Shown: positions 7,376 to 15,096, counted from the first letter of the stretch. The stretch: 15,419 nucleotides of DNA from Mageeibacillus sp. UBA5734 (GCA_002419365.1 DIGA01000024.1:1-15419); one strand, 5' to 3'. Translations and numbers: made by a program. The notes: generated by a model not told the origin, from the letters alone.

Positions 7376-7665
7376 TAACTAAATCAGCCATAAACCTATG
7401 ACTGAAGCGAGTACATCCGGATGGGTCATCCCAGAGAGTTGCCGATGGTGAGAGTGCAGCATGAGACGCCGGGTCGAATGGATTCAGGAGGGCAGCCCGA
7501 AAGTTTACGAGTAGGCGCTGACGGGGACTCGGCCCGTTATCCGGCGAGTGCGCATGATGGTGCGTGAACAGAGGGGGTCTTTCTATTTGATGAAAGGCCA
7601 ATCCGGGTGGTACCGCAGGAGTGGAAGCTCTTGTCCCAGAGAGGACAAGGGTTTTTTTGTTTTTT
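7376..7665 (+). promoter_or_regulatory. T-box riboswitch, tRNA-Trp specific, leader of the trp operon
   Basis: The leader has the T-box layout. Stem I lies at about 7395-7500 with an AGAGAG/GCCGATGGTGAGA region (from about 7433). Its specifier context GAATGGATT places a UGG Trp codon at 7479-7481, followed by the usual purine. Stem II/III elements (CGTTATCC with GAGTG, around 7537-7550) come next, then the T-box core AATCCGGGTGGTACCGC at 7600-7616. The GTGG bulge of the core should pair with the NCCA end of uncharged tRNA. An intrinsic terminator follows at 7628. Uncharged tRNA-Trp is expected to favour the antiterminator, formed by the core with CTTGTCCC, and let transcription enter trpD. 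The specifier assignment rests on position and on the downstream genes; a full fold was not computed. Confidence 0.92.
7628..7665 (+). terminator. T-box attenuator terminator
   Basis: CTCTTGTCC (7628-7636) pairs with GGACAAGGG (7643-7651) over 9 bp including one T-G pair, with loop CAGAGA and the T-rich tail TTTTTTTGTTTTTT (7652-7665). Its left arm contains the TTGTCCC that would otherwise pair with the T-box core, so terminator and antiterminator are mutually exclusive. Confidence 0.9.
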
Positions 7666-7708
7666 CCGACCCAGAGGGCGGCAAAAGCACCACACAAGGA
7701 GGTCCAAC

Positions 7709-8743
7709 ATGAGCCAGTTGAATCAAGTGATCCGGAAAATCAGCGAAGGTAAACATCTGAGTGAGGCTGAGGCCTTTGCAGCAGTCAATGAAATCATGAG
7801 CGGCGAAGCGCAACCGGTCGAAATTGCGGCCTTTTTAACCGGCCTGCGTGTCAAGGGTGAAACGGTTCCGGAAATCACCGGTGCCGCCCGTTCGATGCGC
7901 GATTTTGCCATCCGCATCCATCCGGCGGTCGATTTCCTGGTCGACCCGGTCGGTACCGGCGGCGACCAGACCGGAACGGTCAACATCAGCTCGGCGGCGG
8001 CCCTCGTTGCTGCAGCAGCCGGAGCCAAGGTTGCCAAGCACGGCAATCGATCCGTTTCCAGCAAATCCGGCAGTGCCGACTTTTATGAAAAGCTGGGGCT
8101 CGACATTGCCTTGAGCCCGGCCGAGGTCCAGGCTTGCATCGAAACGTACGGTTTCGGCTTCATGTTCGCCCCGACTTTCCACCCGGCGATGCGCTTTGCC
8201 GCCCCGGTCCGGCGCCAGCTTGGCATCCGCACACTGTTCAATATCCTCGGGCCCCTCTCCAATCCGGCATCAGCCCAGGGCCACGTCATCGGCGTCCACG
8301 ATCCGGCGATCATGCCGTTCGTCGCCGAAACGCTCAAGGCGATCGGTGTCCAGCACGCTCTGATCGTCCATGGCAGCGACCGCACCGACGAAATCACGAT
8401 CAGTGGTGAAACCGCAGTCATCGAACTCAAGGACGGCCAGATCAAGGCCAGTGTCATCCGCCCGCAGGATTTCGGCCTCACCCCTTCTCCCCTCGAAACG
8501 ATCAAAGGTGACAGTCCCGCAGACAATGTCCGCATCGTCGAAGCCGCTTTCCACGGGGAGCGCGGGCCGGTTCGTGATGTCATCCTGATGAATGCAGCCG
8601 CAACGATCTACGTCGGCCAGCAAGCCAGCAGCTTGCAGGAAGGCTTCGCCAAAGCCGAAGCGGCAATCGACTCCGGGGCTGTTGTACGACTGATCGATCA
8701 GCTGCGCACCGTGCGCCACCATGCTGAGGAGGTCGCTCTATGA
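7709..8743 (+). CDS. trpD: anthranilate phosphoribosyltransferase
   Basis: 344 aa, typical length. It transfers the phosphoribosyl group of PRPP to anthranilate, the second committed step of tryptophan synthesis. Diagnostic motifs are the PRPP-binding GTGGD (82-86), KHGNRSVSSKSGSAD (110-124), the substrate-contacting stretch from APTFHPAMRFAAPVRR (154-169), FNILGPLSNPA (177-187) and the metal-binding DE pair in RTDEIT (225-230). The GTGGD loop continues QTGTVNIS rather than the commoner GxxTFNIS, a mild variation. The reading frame is open upstream to 7607, but that part lies in the T-box and terminator. The ATG at 7709 has AAGGAGGT 5 nt upstream and is the real start. It is the first gene of the operon, unlike the usual trpE-first arrangement, and its stop overlaps trpC by 4 nt. 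Confidence 0.97.
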   Translation: MSQLNQVIRKISEGKHLSEAEAFAAVNEIMSGEAQPVEIAAFLTGLRVKGETVPEITGAARSMRDFAIRIHPAVDFLVDPVGTGGDQTGTVNISSAAALVAAAAGAKVAKHGNRSVSSKSGSADFYEKLGLDIALSPAEVQACIETYGFGFMFAPTFHPAMRFAAPVRRQLGIRTLFNILGPLSNPASAQGHVIGVHDPAIMPFVAETLKAIGVQHALIVHGSDRTDEITISGETAVIELKDGQIKASVIRPQDFGLTPSPLETIKGDSPADNVRIVEAAFHGERGPVRDVILMNAAATIYVGQQASSLQEGFAKAEAAIDSGAVVRLIDQLRTVRHHAEEVAL

Positions 8744-9621
8744 GCACGATCCTGACCGGCACCATCCTCGACCGCATTGTCGAGCAAAAGCGTTTCCGCC
8801 TCGAGCAGCGCCAAAGCGGCCTTACTCTGCTGGATTTGCGCCAAAAAGCGGAAGCCCTCATTCGTCTGCAATCGAGTACTGCACATGCACCGGAAGCCCT
8901 CGCCGCTATGGCAGCCAATGCAGCACAGCCAGCCAGCTTCGCCGCTGCACTGCGCAAGCCGAAAAGCCTCGGACTGATCGCCGAGATCAAGCAGGCTTCA
9001 CCTTCCAAGGGCATCATCGCACCCGATTTCCGGCCGGTTGAGCAGGCCCTCGCCTATGCCCAGGCGGAAGTCCAGGCCATCTCGGTCCTGACCGAAGAAG
9101 ATTTCTTCCTCGGCTCCGATGAGCATCTGCAGGCCATCCATGCCGCTGTGCCCCAGCCGATCCTGCGCAAGGATTTCACCATAGACCCCTACCAGATCTA
9201 CGAAGCCCGACTGCTCGGTGCTTCGGCAATCCTTTTGATCGTCGCGATCCTCTCTGACAGCCAGCTGCGCGAATTCATCAGCCTGGCCCAGTCGCTGGGG
9301 CTCGATGTTCTAGTCGAGGTGCATACGTTGGAAGAGCTGATGCGGGCAATCGATTGCGGCGCCCAGATCATTGGTATCAACAACCGCGACCTCAAGACCT
9401 TCCACGTTGATCTCGGTGTGACCGAACGGCTGGCCGGGATCATCCCCAATGACCGGACCGTCATCTCGGAAAGTGGCATCGTCACCGCCCGCGACATGGC
9501 CCGCGTCTATCGCGCCGGTGCCCATGCCGTCCTGGTCGGTGAGACCCTGATGCGCGCCGGTGGCAGTCCGGAATCGGTCGCTGCCACCATCCGCCAGCTC
9601 TATTCGGAGATGCCAGGATGA
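8740..9621 (+). CDS. trpC: indole-3-glycerol phosphate synthase
   Basis: 293 aa, about 25-35 residues longer than most family members. It closes the indole ring from carboxyphenylamino-deoxyribulose phosphate with loss of CO2 and water. The TIM-barrel catalytic set is complete: EIKQASPSKG (82-91) with E82 and K84, LRKDF (142-146) with K144, VEVH (192-195) with E193, INNRDL (213-218) and ISESGI (242-247) with E244. The phosphate-binding end is VLVGETLMR (264-272). The extra length is an alanine-rich stretch between the N-terminal helix and the first strand (about 45-68), which looks like a linker. ATG 8740 overlaps the trpD stop (ATGA) and has GAGGAGGT 6 nt upstream. Confidence 0.97.
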   Translation: MSTILTGTILDRIVEQKRFRLEQRQSGLTLLDLRQKAEALIRLQSSTAHAPEALAAMAANAAQPASFAAALRKPKSLGLIAEIKQASPSKGIIAPDFRPVEQALAYAQAEVQAISVLTEEDFFLGSDEHLQAIHAAVPQPILRKDFTIDPYQIYEARLLGASAILLIVAILSDSQLREFISLAQSLGLDVLVEVHTLEELMRAIDCGAQIIGINNRDLKTFHVDLGVTERLAGIIPNDRTVISESGIVTARDMARVYRAGAHAVLVGETLMRAGGSPESVAATIRQLYSEMPG

Positions 9622-10310
9622 CCCGGATCAAGTTCTGCGGCATGCGCCGGCATGAGGATATAGCCCTGGCCAATCAGTTCATGCCTGATTACATCGGCCT
9701 CATCTTTGCGCCCAGCAAACGCCAGATCACGCCGGAGCATGCCGCAGCTCTGGTCGCACACTTGGACCCGTCCATCCGCCCTGTAGGTGTTTTCGTCAAT
9801 GAAGCGGTCAACCGGATCGTGGCAATCGCCGCCCAAGTCGGACTGGCTGCGGTACAATTACATGGAGACGAGGGCCCGCCTGAATGGACCGCTCTGCGCC
9901 AGCAGCTGGCTCCCGGCACCGAGATCTGGCAAAAGCTGGCGATTCCAGTCGATCCAGAAGCAGCCGCCCGGCGAGTGCAACGCTTTGAAAGCGCGCTGAC
10001 CCAGCTGGGACGGGATCAATCTCTGCCCGATGTCATTCTGCTTGACACCGAAATCGGCGGCCAGTCCGGCGGCACCGGCCAGACCTTCCCCTGGCAGCTG
10101 CTCGCTGATTTTGCCAGGCACCACACCGTCGCCTGTGCGGGCGGACTCAATCCTGGAAATGTTGCCGCGGCCATCGCCACCCTGCATCCAGCCATTGTTG
10201 ACTGCTCAAGCGGCATCGAACGCAATCTCGAAAAACAAGCCGACCTCATGGCAGCCTTTCGCGCCGCCGTCCACAATCAAGACAGTGAGGACTTGAACCA
10301 TGACAAATAA
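9618..10310 (+). CDS. trpF: phosphoribosylanthranilate isomerase
   Basis: 230 aa, somewhat longer than the usual 200-210. It performs the Amadori rearrangement of phosphoribosylanthranilate, the step between TrpD and TrpC. The catalytic cysteine is in KFCGMR (5-10, C7) and the catalytic aspartate in ILLDTEIGGQSGGTGQTFPW (140-159, D143). The phosphate-binding motifs ACAGGLNPGNV (172-182) and VDCSSGIE (194-201) close the barrel. The added residues fall around 110-137, before the catalytic aspartate strand, and at the C-terminus. ATG 9618 overlaps the trpC stop by 4 nt with GGAG upstream, and its own end overlaps trpB by 11 nt. Gene-specific regulation is not apparent; expression should follow the T-box. 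Confidence 0.96.
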   Translation: MTRIKFCGMRRHEDIALANQFMPDYIGLIFAPSKRQITPEHAAALVAHLDPSIRPVGVFVNEAVNRIVAIAAQVGLAAVQLHGDEGPPEWTALRQQLAPGTEIWQKLAIPVDPEAAARRVQRFESALTQLGRDQSLPDVILLDTEIGGQSGGTGQTFPWQLLADFARHHTVACAGGLNPGNVAAAIATLHPAIVDCSSGIERNLEKQADLMAAFRAAVHNQDSEDLNHDK

Positions 10311-11532
10311 ACCCGCCCCCCATCCCGGTGACAAACCCGGCCGTTTCGGCCCTTTTGGCGGCCGTTTCGCCGCCGAAACCCTGATGCCAGCCCTGCTCGA
10401 GCTGGAGAAAGCCTATACAGTAGCCATGGCCGATCCTGCCTTCATGGCCGAATACAAGCGTTTACTCGCAGATTACGCCGGCCGGCCCTCCCTTTTCTAT
10501 CATGCTGAACGCTTAAGCCAAGCCTTGGGGACCCAGGTCTACCTCAAGCGGGAGGATCTCAATCACACTGGCGCGCACAAGATCAACAACGTGCTCGGCC
10601 AAGTCTTGCTCGCCCGCCGCATGGGCAAAAAGCGCTTGATCGCTGAAACCGGCGCCGGCCAGCACGGCGTCGCCACCGCGACAGCCGCCGCGCTTTTCGG
10701 TCTCGAATGCACCGTGTTCATGGGTGCCGAAGACATGGAACGCCAGGCGCTGAACGTTTATCGCATGGAGCTGCTCGGCGCCTCGGTGCACAAGGTGACC
10801 TCCGGCACGGCCACGCTCAAGGACGCGACGAGCGAGGCGATGCGCGAATGGACTCGCCGCGCCGACGATACTTATTATGTGATTGGCTCGGTCATGGGCC
10901 CGCATCCCTACCCAACCATCGTACGCGACTTCCAGCGCGTGATCGGCGACGAAATTCGCGCGCAGTCCCTGGCTGCCCTCGGCCGCTTGCCCACCGCCCT
11001 GATTGCCTGTGTTGGAGGTGGCAGCAATGCCATGGGTACCTTCTATCCATTTATCGACGACACTGAGGTGCGACTGATCGGTGCCGAGGCTGCCGGCGAA
11101 GGCATCGATACACCCCGTCATGCCGCGACCATGGCCTATGGCAAACCGGGGGTTTTCCACGGTATGCATTCGCTGTTTCTGCAGGACGACAAAGGCCAGA
11201 TCGCCCCTGTCTATTCGATTTCCGCCGGTCTGGATTACCCCGGAATCGGCCCTGAGCATGCTTGGCTGCAGTTGTCCGGGCGCGCAGAATATGCCGCTGT
11301 CACCGACCGGGAAGCCGTCGATGCCTTCGCCTGGCTATCGCGGATGGAGGGCATCATCCCGGCGATCGAGAGTTCACACGCCATCGCGTTGCTGCGCAAA
11401 ATGGCCGGCGAGTTCGGACCGGAGGAGGTTGTCGTCGTGACGCTCTCCGGCCGCGGTGACAAAGATGTGGCTGCGATCCAGGCTTACCAGCAGGACCACG
11501 GTCTGCTGATGACCGACAACCGGGAGGAATGA
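10300..11532 (+). CDS. trpB: tryptophan synthase beta chain
   Basis: 410 aa, normal for TrpB1, the form that partners TrpA. It condenses indole with serine using PLP. Visible landmarks are RFGPFGGRFAAETLMPAL (15-32), the PLP-lysine motif HTGAHKINN (89-97, K94), AETGAGQHGVA (115-125) with the catalytic glutamate E116, SGTATLKDA with the usual downstream GSVMGPHPYP, the phosphate-binding GGGSNAMG (239-246), and LSGRGDKD near the C-terminus. The protein is intact. ATG 10300 has GAGG about 7 nt upstream and overlaps the end of trpF. The end overlaps the start region of trpA, matching the alpha2beta2 complex in which indole is channelled between subunits. Confidence 0.98.
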   Translation: MTNKPAPHPGDKPGRFGPFGGRFAAETLMPALLELEKAYTVAMADPAFMAEYKRLLADYAGRPSLFYHAERLSQALGTQVYLKREDLNHTGAHKINNVLGQVLLARRMGKKRLIAETGAGQHGVATATAAALFGLECTVFMGAEDMERQALNVYRMELLGASVHKVTSGTATLKDATSEAMREWTRRADDTYYVIGSVMGPHPYPTIVRDFQRVIGDEIRAQSLAALGRLPTALIACVGGGSNAMGTFYPFIDDTEVRLIGAEAAGEGIDTPRHAATMAYGKPGVFHGMHSLFLQDDKGQIAPVYSISAGLDYPGIGPEHAWLQLSGRAEYAAVTDREAVDAFAWLSRMEGIIPAIESSHAIALLRKMAGEFGPEEVVVVTLSGRGDKDVAAIQAYQQDHGLLMTDNREE

Positions 11533-11534
11533 CC

Positions 11535-12383
11535 ATGGCACAAACCAATCGCATTGAAATCACCCTGGCCCAGCTGGCTGAGACCGGCCAAAAGGCCCTG
11601 ATCCCGTTCATCGTCGCTGGTGACCCAGACCTTAAAACATCGATCACGATTGCCCGTTCCCTGCTCGCAAATGGCGGCGATATCCTGGAAATCGGTGTGC
11701 CCTTCTCCGATCCCAGCGCCGATGGCCCGACGATCATGGCTGCTGATGCCCGCGCCCTGGCCAACGGCACCTCGATCGTCGATGCTTTCCATATGGTGCG
11801 CGAGCTGCGGCAAGTGACCGATAAGCCGATCCTGTTCCTCCTGTACTACAACACCATCGTCCAGATGGGGCTCGACCTGTTCTTTTCCACCTGCCGCGAG
11901 GTCGGTGTCGACGGAGTCATCATCCCGGACTTGCCGGTCGAAGAGCAGGATGAAGCCGCCCCCGTTGCTGCAGCCCATGATGTGATCATCACCCGCATGG
12001 TCTCGCCCTTGTCCGGCGAGCGCCTCCAGGATTTGACACGCGATGCGCGTGGCTTTCTCTATTGCGTCGCCGCCCTCGGCGTCACAGGCGAACGCAGCGA
12101 ATTGTCCGCTGACCTGAGCCGTTTCGAACAGGCCTTGCGCACCGTCAGTCCAATCCCGCGCGCCCTCGGCTTTGGCATTTCCACCCCGGAGCAGGTCCGT
12201 GAACTGGCTGCCGGCTGGGATGGCATCATCGTCGGCAGTGCCATTGTCCGCCGCATTGGCGAAGGCCACGCCGAAGGTCTCGATGCTCATCAACTGGCCC
12301 AGCGTCTGGGCGACTACCTCGCTAGCTTGCGCACAGCCCTCGACGAGGGCACCCAGGCCGCCCAACAAACAGCCCGATCCTGA
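11535..12383 (+). CDS. trpA: tryptophan synthase alpha chain
   Basis: 282 aa with the start chosen here. It cleaves indole-3-glycerol phosphate to indole and glyceraldehyde-3-phosphate and passes indole to TrpB. Motifs are ALIPFIVAGDPD (21-32), DILEIGVPFSDPSADGP (49-65) with catalytic E52 and D63, and VIIPDLPVEE, LGVTGER and LGFGIST further on. Two ATGs are possible. The one at 11529 overlaps the trpB stop but stands 1 nt from GGAGG (11523-11527). The one at 11535 stands 7 nt from it and gives MAQTNRIE, so I prefer 11535. It ends 14 nt before trpE, the loosest junction among the trp genes. Confidence 0.96.
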   Translation: MAQTNRIEITLAQLAETGQKALIPFIVAGDPDLKTSITIARSLLANGGDILEIGVPFSDPSADGPTIMAADARALANGTSIVDAFHMVRELRQVTDKPILFLLYYNTIVQMGLDLFFSTCREVGVDGVIIPDLPVEEQDEAAPVAAAHDVIITRMVSPLSGERLQDLTRDARGFLYCVAALGVTGERSELSADLSRFEQALRTVSPIPRALGFGISTPEQVRELAAGWDGIIVGSAIVRRIGEGHAEGLDAHQLAQRLGDYLASLRTALDEGTQAAQQTARS

Positions 12384-12397
12384 ATTGGAGGCTCACC

Positions 12398-13903
12398 ATG
12401 GTTGAAAACCGCCTGCCCCTGTTTCCAGACCGCGCGACCTTTCTCGAACTGGCCCGCACCTACCGCATCGTGCCGGTCTCGGTTCGCATGCCAGCGGATA
12501 CAGTCACACCGATCTCGCTCTTCCAACGCTTCGACGACCAGAAACAATCCTTCCTGCTCGAATCGGTCGTCGGCGGCGAACGCTGGGCCCGGTTCTCGAT
12601 CATGGGCCGCCGGCCGCTCCTGCGCCTGCAGAGCCGCACGAGCCAAGTGGAGCTAGCCTTCGGCGACCAGCCCTTGACTGCCGTCGATGCCCTTTCTCCG
12701 GTCGACTTGATCCGCGACCTGCTGAAAAACCACGCCCTGCCGCCCGCACCAGCTGAAGAAGGTTTCCGCTGTGGCCTGGTTGGCCATTTCAGCTACGATT
12801 TCATCCGCTATCTCGAGCTTTTGCCTGACGAGAACGAGGACACGCTGAATTTACCCGACTGCGAGCTGATGGCTCCCGGCGAAGTCGTGCGCTACGATCA
12901 TTTGAAAAATGAAATGACCCTGATCTGCAATGTCTTGATTTCGGACGACCCCGAGCGTGATTACAGCCAGGCCTCCGCCAGCCTGTTCGGCCTGATCAGC
13001 CAGCTCTTTGGACCGCAACCGGGCCACATGCCGGTTGCGCTACCTCATGCCAGCCGCCGCTCGATGCAGCTCGACTTCAAGTCCAATGTCAACAAAGACG
13101 ATTTCCTGAACCAGGTCCGCCGGGCCAAGGAATACATCCGCAACGGCGATATTTTCCAGGTCGTGCTGTCACAACGCTTTTCTGCCCCTTACAAAGCGGA
13201 TCCCTTTGCCATCTACCGGGCCTTGCGCCACGTCAATCCATCGCCGTACCTGTTTTTTGTCCGCCAGTCCGGCGCGATCCTGATCGGCGCCTCGCCGGAA
13301 ATGCTTGTCCGGCTCTCCGGTAAGCGGATCGAGACCTGCCCGATCGCCGGCACACGCCCGCGCGGCCAGACCGTCGAGCAGGACGACCAGCTCGCGACTG
13401 ACCTTTTGGCTGACACCAAGGAGCTGGCAGAGCACGCCATGCTTGTCGACCTGGCTCGAAACGATGTCGGCAGGATCAGCCGCTTCGGCACCGTCGCTGT
13501 CCGCGATTTCTGCCATGTCGAGCGCTTTTCCCACGTCATGCACCTGGTCACCGTTGTCGAAGGCGAGCTGCGTGAAGACCGGTCGGCGATTGACGTCCTC
13601 TCTTCCCTGCTGCCGGCAGGCACACTCTCCGGCGCACCGAAAATCCGCGCCATGGAGATCATCGACGAGCTCGAGACCCTGCGCCGCGGCCCCTATGGTG
13701 GAGCGGTCGGCTACCTCGGTTTTGACGGCCTGCTCGATACCTGCATCACGATCCGCACAGCGGTTCTCGCCCACGGCAAGATCCACGTCCAGGCTGGTGC
13801 CGGCATCGTCGCTGATTCCGTCCCGGAAACCGAATACCAGGAAACGGTCAACAAAGCCATGGCCCTCTTCTCGGCCATCAACCAGGCAGGTGACTATCTA
13901 TGA
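12398..13903 (+). CDS. trpE: anthranilate synthase component I
   Basis: 501 aa, full length. With TrpG it makes anthranilate from chorismate and glutamine. The N-terminal part has ADTVTPISLFQRF (33-45), then LLES (53-56), the motif where tryptophan binds for feedback inhibition in characterised TrpE proteins, then GGERWARFSIMG (59-70). The C-terminal chorismate-binding domain shows NGDIFQVVLSQRF, SPEMLVRLSGKRIETCPIAG, DLARNDVGRI and GTLSGAPKIRAMEI (408-421). The N-terminal motif and position in a trp operon favour TrpE over PabB. ATG 12398 has TTGGAGG 6 nt upstream. Its location after trpBA is unusual, since trpE is normally first. It should be limited both by the T-box and allosterically. 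Confidence 0.97.
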   Translation: MVENRLPLFPDRATFLELARTYRIVPVSVRMPADTVTPISLFQRFDDQKQSFLLESVVGGERWARFSIMGRRPLLRLQSRTSQVELAFGDQPLTAVDALSPVDLIRDLLKNHALPPAPAEEGFRCGLVGHFSYDFIRYLELLPDENEDTLNLPDCELMAPGEVVRYDHLKNEMTLICNVLISDDPERDYSQASASLFGLISQLFGPQPGHMPVALPHASRRSMQLDFKSNVNKDDFLNQVRRAKEYIRNGDIFQVVLSQRFSAPYKADPFAIYRALRHVNPSPYLFFVRQSGAILIGASPEMLVRLSGKRIETCPIAGTRPRGQTVEQDDQLATDLLADTKELAEHAMLVDLARNDVGRISRFGTVAVRDFCHVERFSHVMHLVTVVEGELREDRSAIDVLSSLLPAGTLSGAPKIRAMEIIDELETLRRGPYGGAVGYLGFDGLLDTCITIRTAVLAHGKIHVQAGAGIVADSVPETEYQETVNKAMALFSAINQAGDYL

Positions 13904-14469
13904 TCCTCTTAATCGACAATTTCGACTCGTTCACCTATAACGTCTACCAGATGGTCGGTGAGTTCCATCCTGACCTCGAAGTCTATCGCAACAATATCCT
14001 GACCCTCGCCGACATCGAAGCGATGAACCCCTCGCACATCATCCTCTCCCCCGGTCCTGGCTATCCAGCCGACGCCGGGATCATGCCCGCCGTGATCCAG
14101 AAGTTTGCCGGTAAAATCCCCCTGCTTGGCATCTGTCTCGGCCACCAGGGGATTGGCGAAGCCTTCGGCGCCCGGATCATCCACGCCCCCGTCCCCGTCC
14201 ACGGCAAACGCTCAACCGTCGAGCTCGACCGCAGCTGCCTGATGTTTGCCGGTCTGCCCGCGCGGATCGAGGTCGGCCGCTACCATTCCCTGATGGTCGA
14301 TCCCGAGACCCTGCCCGACTGCCTCGCAGTCACCGCCACCAGCGAAGACGGCCTGATCATGGCCCTCCAGCACAAGACCCTGCCCGTTTTCGGCCTGCAG
14401 TTCCACCCCGAATCCATCCTCACCGACGAAGGCTCGAACATGCTGCGCGCCTTCGTTGAGAACACGTGA
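13900..14469 (+). CDS. trpG: anthranilate synthase component II (glutamine amidotransferase)
   Basis: 189 aa, usual length for a stand-alone class I amidotransferase subunit. It releases ammonia from glutamine and feeds it to TrpE. It has the family N-terminus MILLIDNFDSFTYNVYQ, the oxyanion segment SPGPGYP (50-56), the nucleophile in LLGICLGHQGIGEAFGA (75-91, C79) and the remaining triad residues in GLQFHPES (165-172, H169 and E171). Homologues can also serve para-aminobenzoate synthase (PabA). No pabB or pabC is nearby, so a shared role is possible but unsupported. The start overlaps the trpE stop by 4 nt (ATGA), as for obligate partners. Confidence 0.95.
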   Translation: MILLIDNFDSFTYNVYQMVGEFHPDLEVYRNNILTLADIEAMNPSHIILSPGPGYPADAGIMPAVIQKFAGKIPLLGICLGHQGIGEAFGARIIHAPVPVHGKRSTVELDRSCLMFAGLPARIEVGRYHSLMVDPETLPDCLAVTATSEDGLIMALQHKTLPVFGLQFHPESILTDEGSNMLRAFVENT

Positions 14470-14488
14470 ATTTTACCGGTATCAAACC

Positions 14489-14926
14489 ATGCTGAAAATC
14501 ACGTTGCTATTCACGGGGAAAAAACTGTCCAAAACCGCACTCGCCGGACTGCAGGAATACAAGAAACGCCTCTCCCAAAGCTGCCAGCTCGACTGGCTAA
14601 CGGGCGTTGAGCCTCCGGCTGATAATGACACCAGCGGCTATGAAAGCAGCCAGTCAAGCCAGATCCAGGTCATGACCATCATCCTCGACCGCACCGGGCA
14701 GTCCTACACCTCCCCCGAATTCGCCAGCCAGATCCAGAACTATATGACCAGCGGCACCAGCCAGCTGATGTTTTACGTCGGTGTGCCGAATTTGGGACGG
14801 CGTCCCAAATTCGGCACCCTCTCGCTTTCGCCCGTGGCTCTAAGCTCGGACACCGCTGGTCTCCTACTTGCGGAACAGATCTACCGTGCGTTCCGGATCC
14901 TGGAGGGGAAATCGTATCACAAGTGA
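14489..14926 (+). CDS. rlmH: RlmH-family SPOUT protein, divergent (23S rRNA pseudouridine-1915 methyltransferase homologue)
   Basis: 145 aa against about 155-160 in typical members. Family signs are the N-terminus MLKITLLFTGKK, ILDRTGQSYTSPEFASQI (65-82), LMFYVG (93-98), LSLSP (111-115) and the C-terminal AEQIYRAFRI (128-137) ending KSYHK, close to the usual YHK/YHR. RlmH methylates N3 of pseudouridine 1915 in helix 69 of 23S rRNA. Several hallmarks are missing. The GG-x-x-G SAM loop and following helix are replaced by VPNLGRRPKFGT (99-110), encoded by a perfect inverted repeat. The PH and R of the LSLSxxxxPHxLxR block are SS and G. A mid-region segment is shortened. It may be impaired or repurposed. 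The start is uncertain: ATG 14489 matches the family N-terminus but has no clear Shine-Dalgarno, while TTG 14456 would add 11 residues and overlap trpG. It lies 19 nt after trpG and is probably co-transcribed. Confidence 0.75.
   Translation: MLKITLLFTGKKLSKTALAGLQEYKKRLSQSCQLDWLTGVEPPADNDTSGYESSQSSQIQVMTIILDRTGQSYTSPEFASQIQNYMTSGTSQLMFYVGVPNLGRRPKFGTLSLSPVALSSDTAGLLLAEQIYRAFRILEGKSYHK
14783..14817. repeat. perfect 16-bp inverted repeat inside rlmH
   Basis: The left arm GTGCCGAATTTGGGAC (14783-14798) and the right arm (14802-14817) are exact reverse complements around the 3-nt spacer GGC. The element begins on a codon boundary of rlmH and keeps the frame open, encoding VPNLGRRPKFGT. It lies where family members have the SAM-binding loop. 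I see no second copy in this window. Confidence 0.9.
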
Positions 14927-15060
14927 ATCTTGAACTGTAGGATCACGACCCACACGATTACCACCATCCTATTTGGCTTGATCGAGGTTTCGATCTGCCA
15001 ATTCAAGGCGACCGTGCTGCTGAAAAAGTCCGTCCCTAATCTACCCAAGACTACCTAACG
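14927..15060. other. non-coding spacer between rlmH and its terminator
   Basis: No gene is supportable here. The rlmH frame stays open for 43 codons after its TGA, and another forward frame gives a short open stretch of about 33 codons, but neither has a start with a ribosome binding site or a recognisable motif. It may be a 3' untranslated region or a decayed gene remnant. Confidence 0.35.
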
Positions 15061-15065
15061 GATTG

Positions 15066-15096
15066 AAAGCCAGCGAAAATGCTGGCTTTTTATTTT
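15066..15096 (+). terminator. Rho-independent terminator of the trp-rlmH unit
   Basis: AAAGCCAGC (15066-15074) and GCTGGCTTT (15081-15089) form a perfect 9-bp stem with the 6-nt loop GAAAAT, followed by a T-rich tail (through TTTTTATTTT at 15087-15096). It points rightward and is the first convincing terminator after the trp operon, about 140 nt past the rlmH stop. Confidence 0.88.

Noticed and set aside
7607..7708. N-terminal extension of TrpD
   Set aside because: The open frame lies in the T-box core and attenuator; the ATG at 7709 has an ideal AAGGAGGT and matches the family N-terminus.
14941..15042. Gene remnant between rlmH and the terminator
   Set aside because: Short open stretches exist but have no start signal, no family resemblance and lengths expected by chance.
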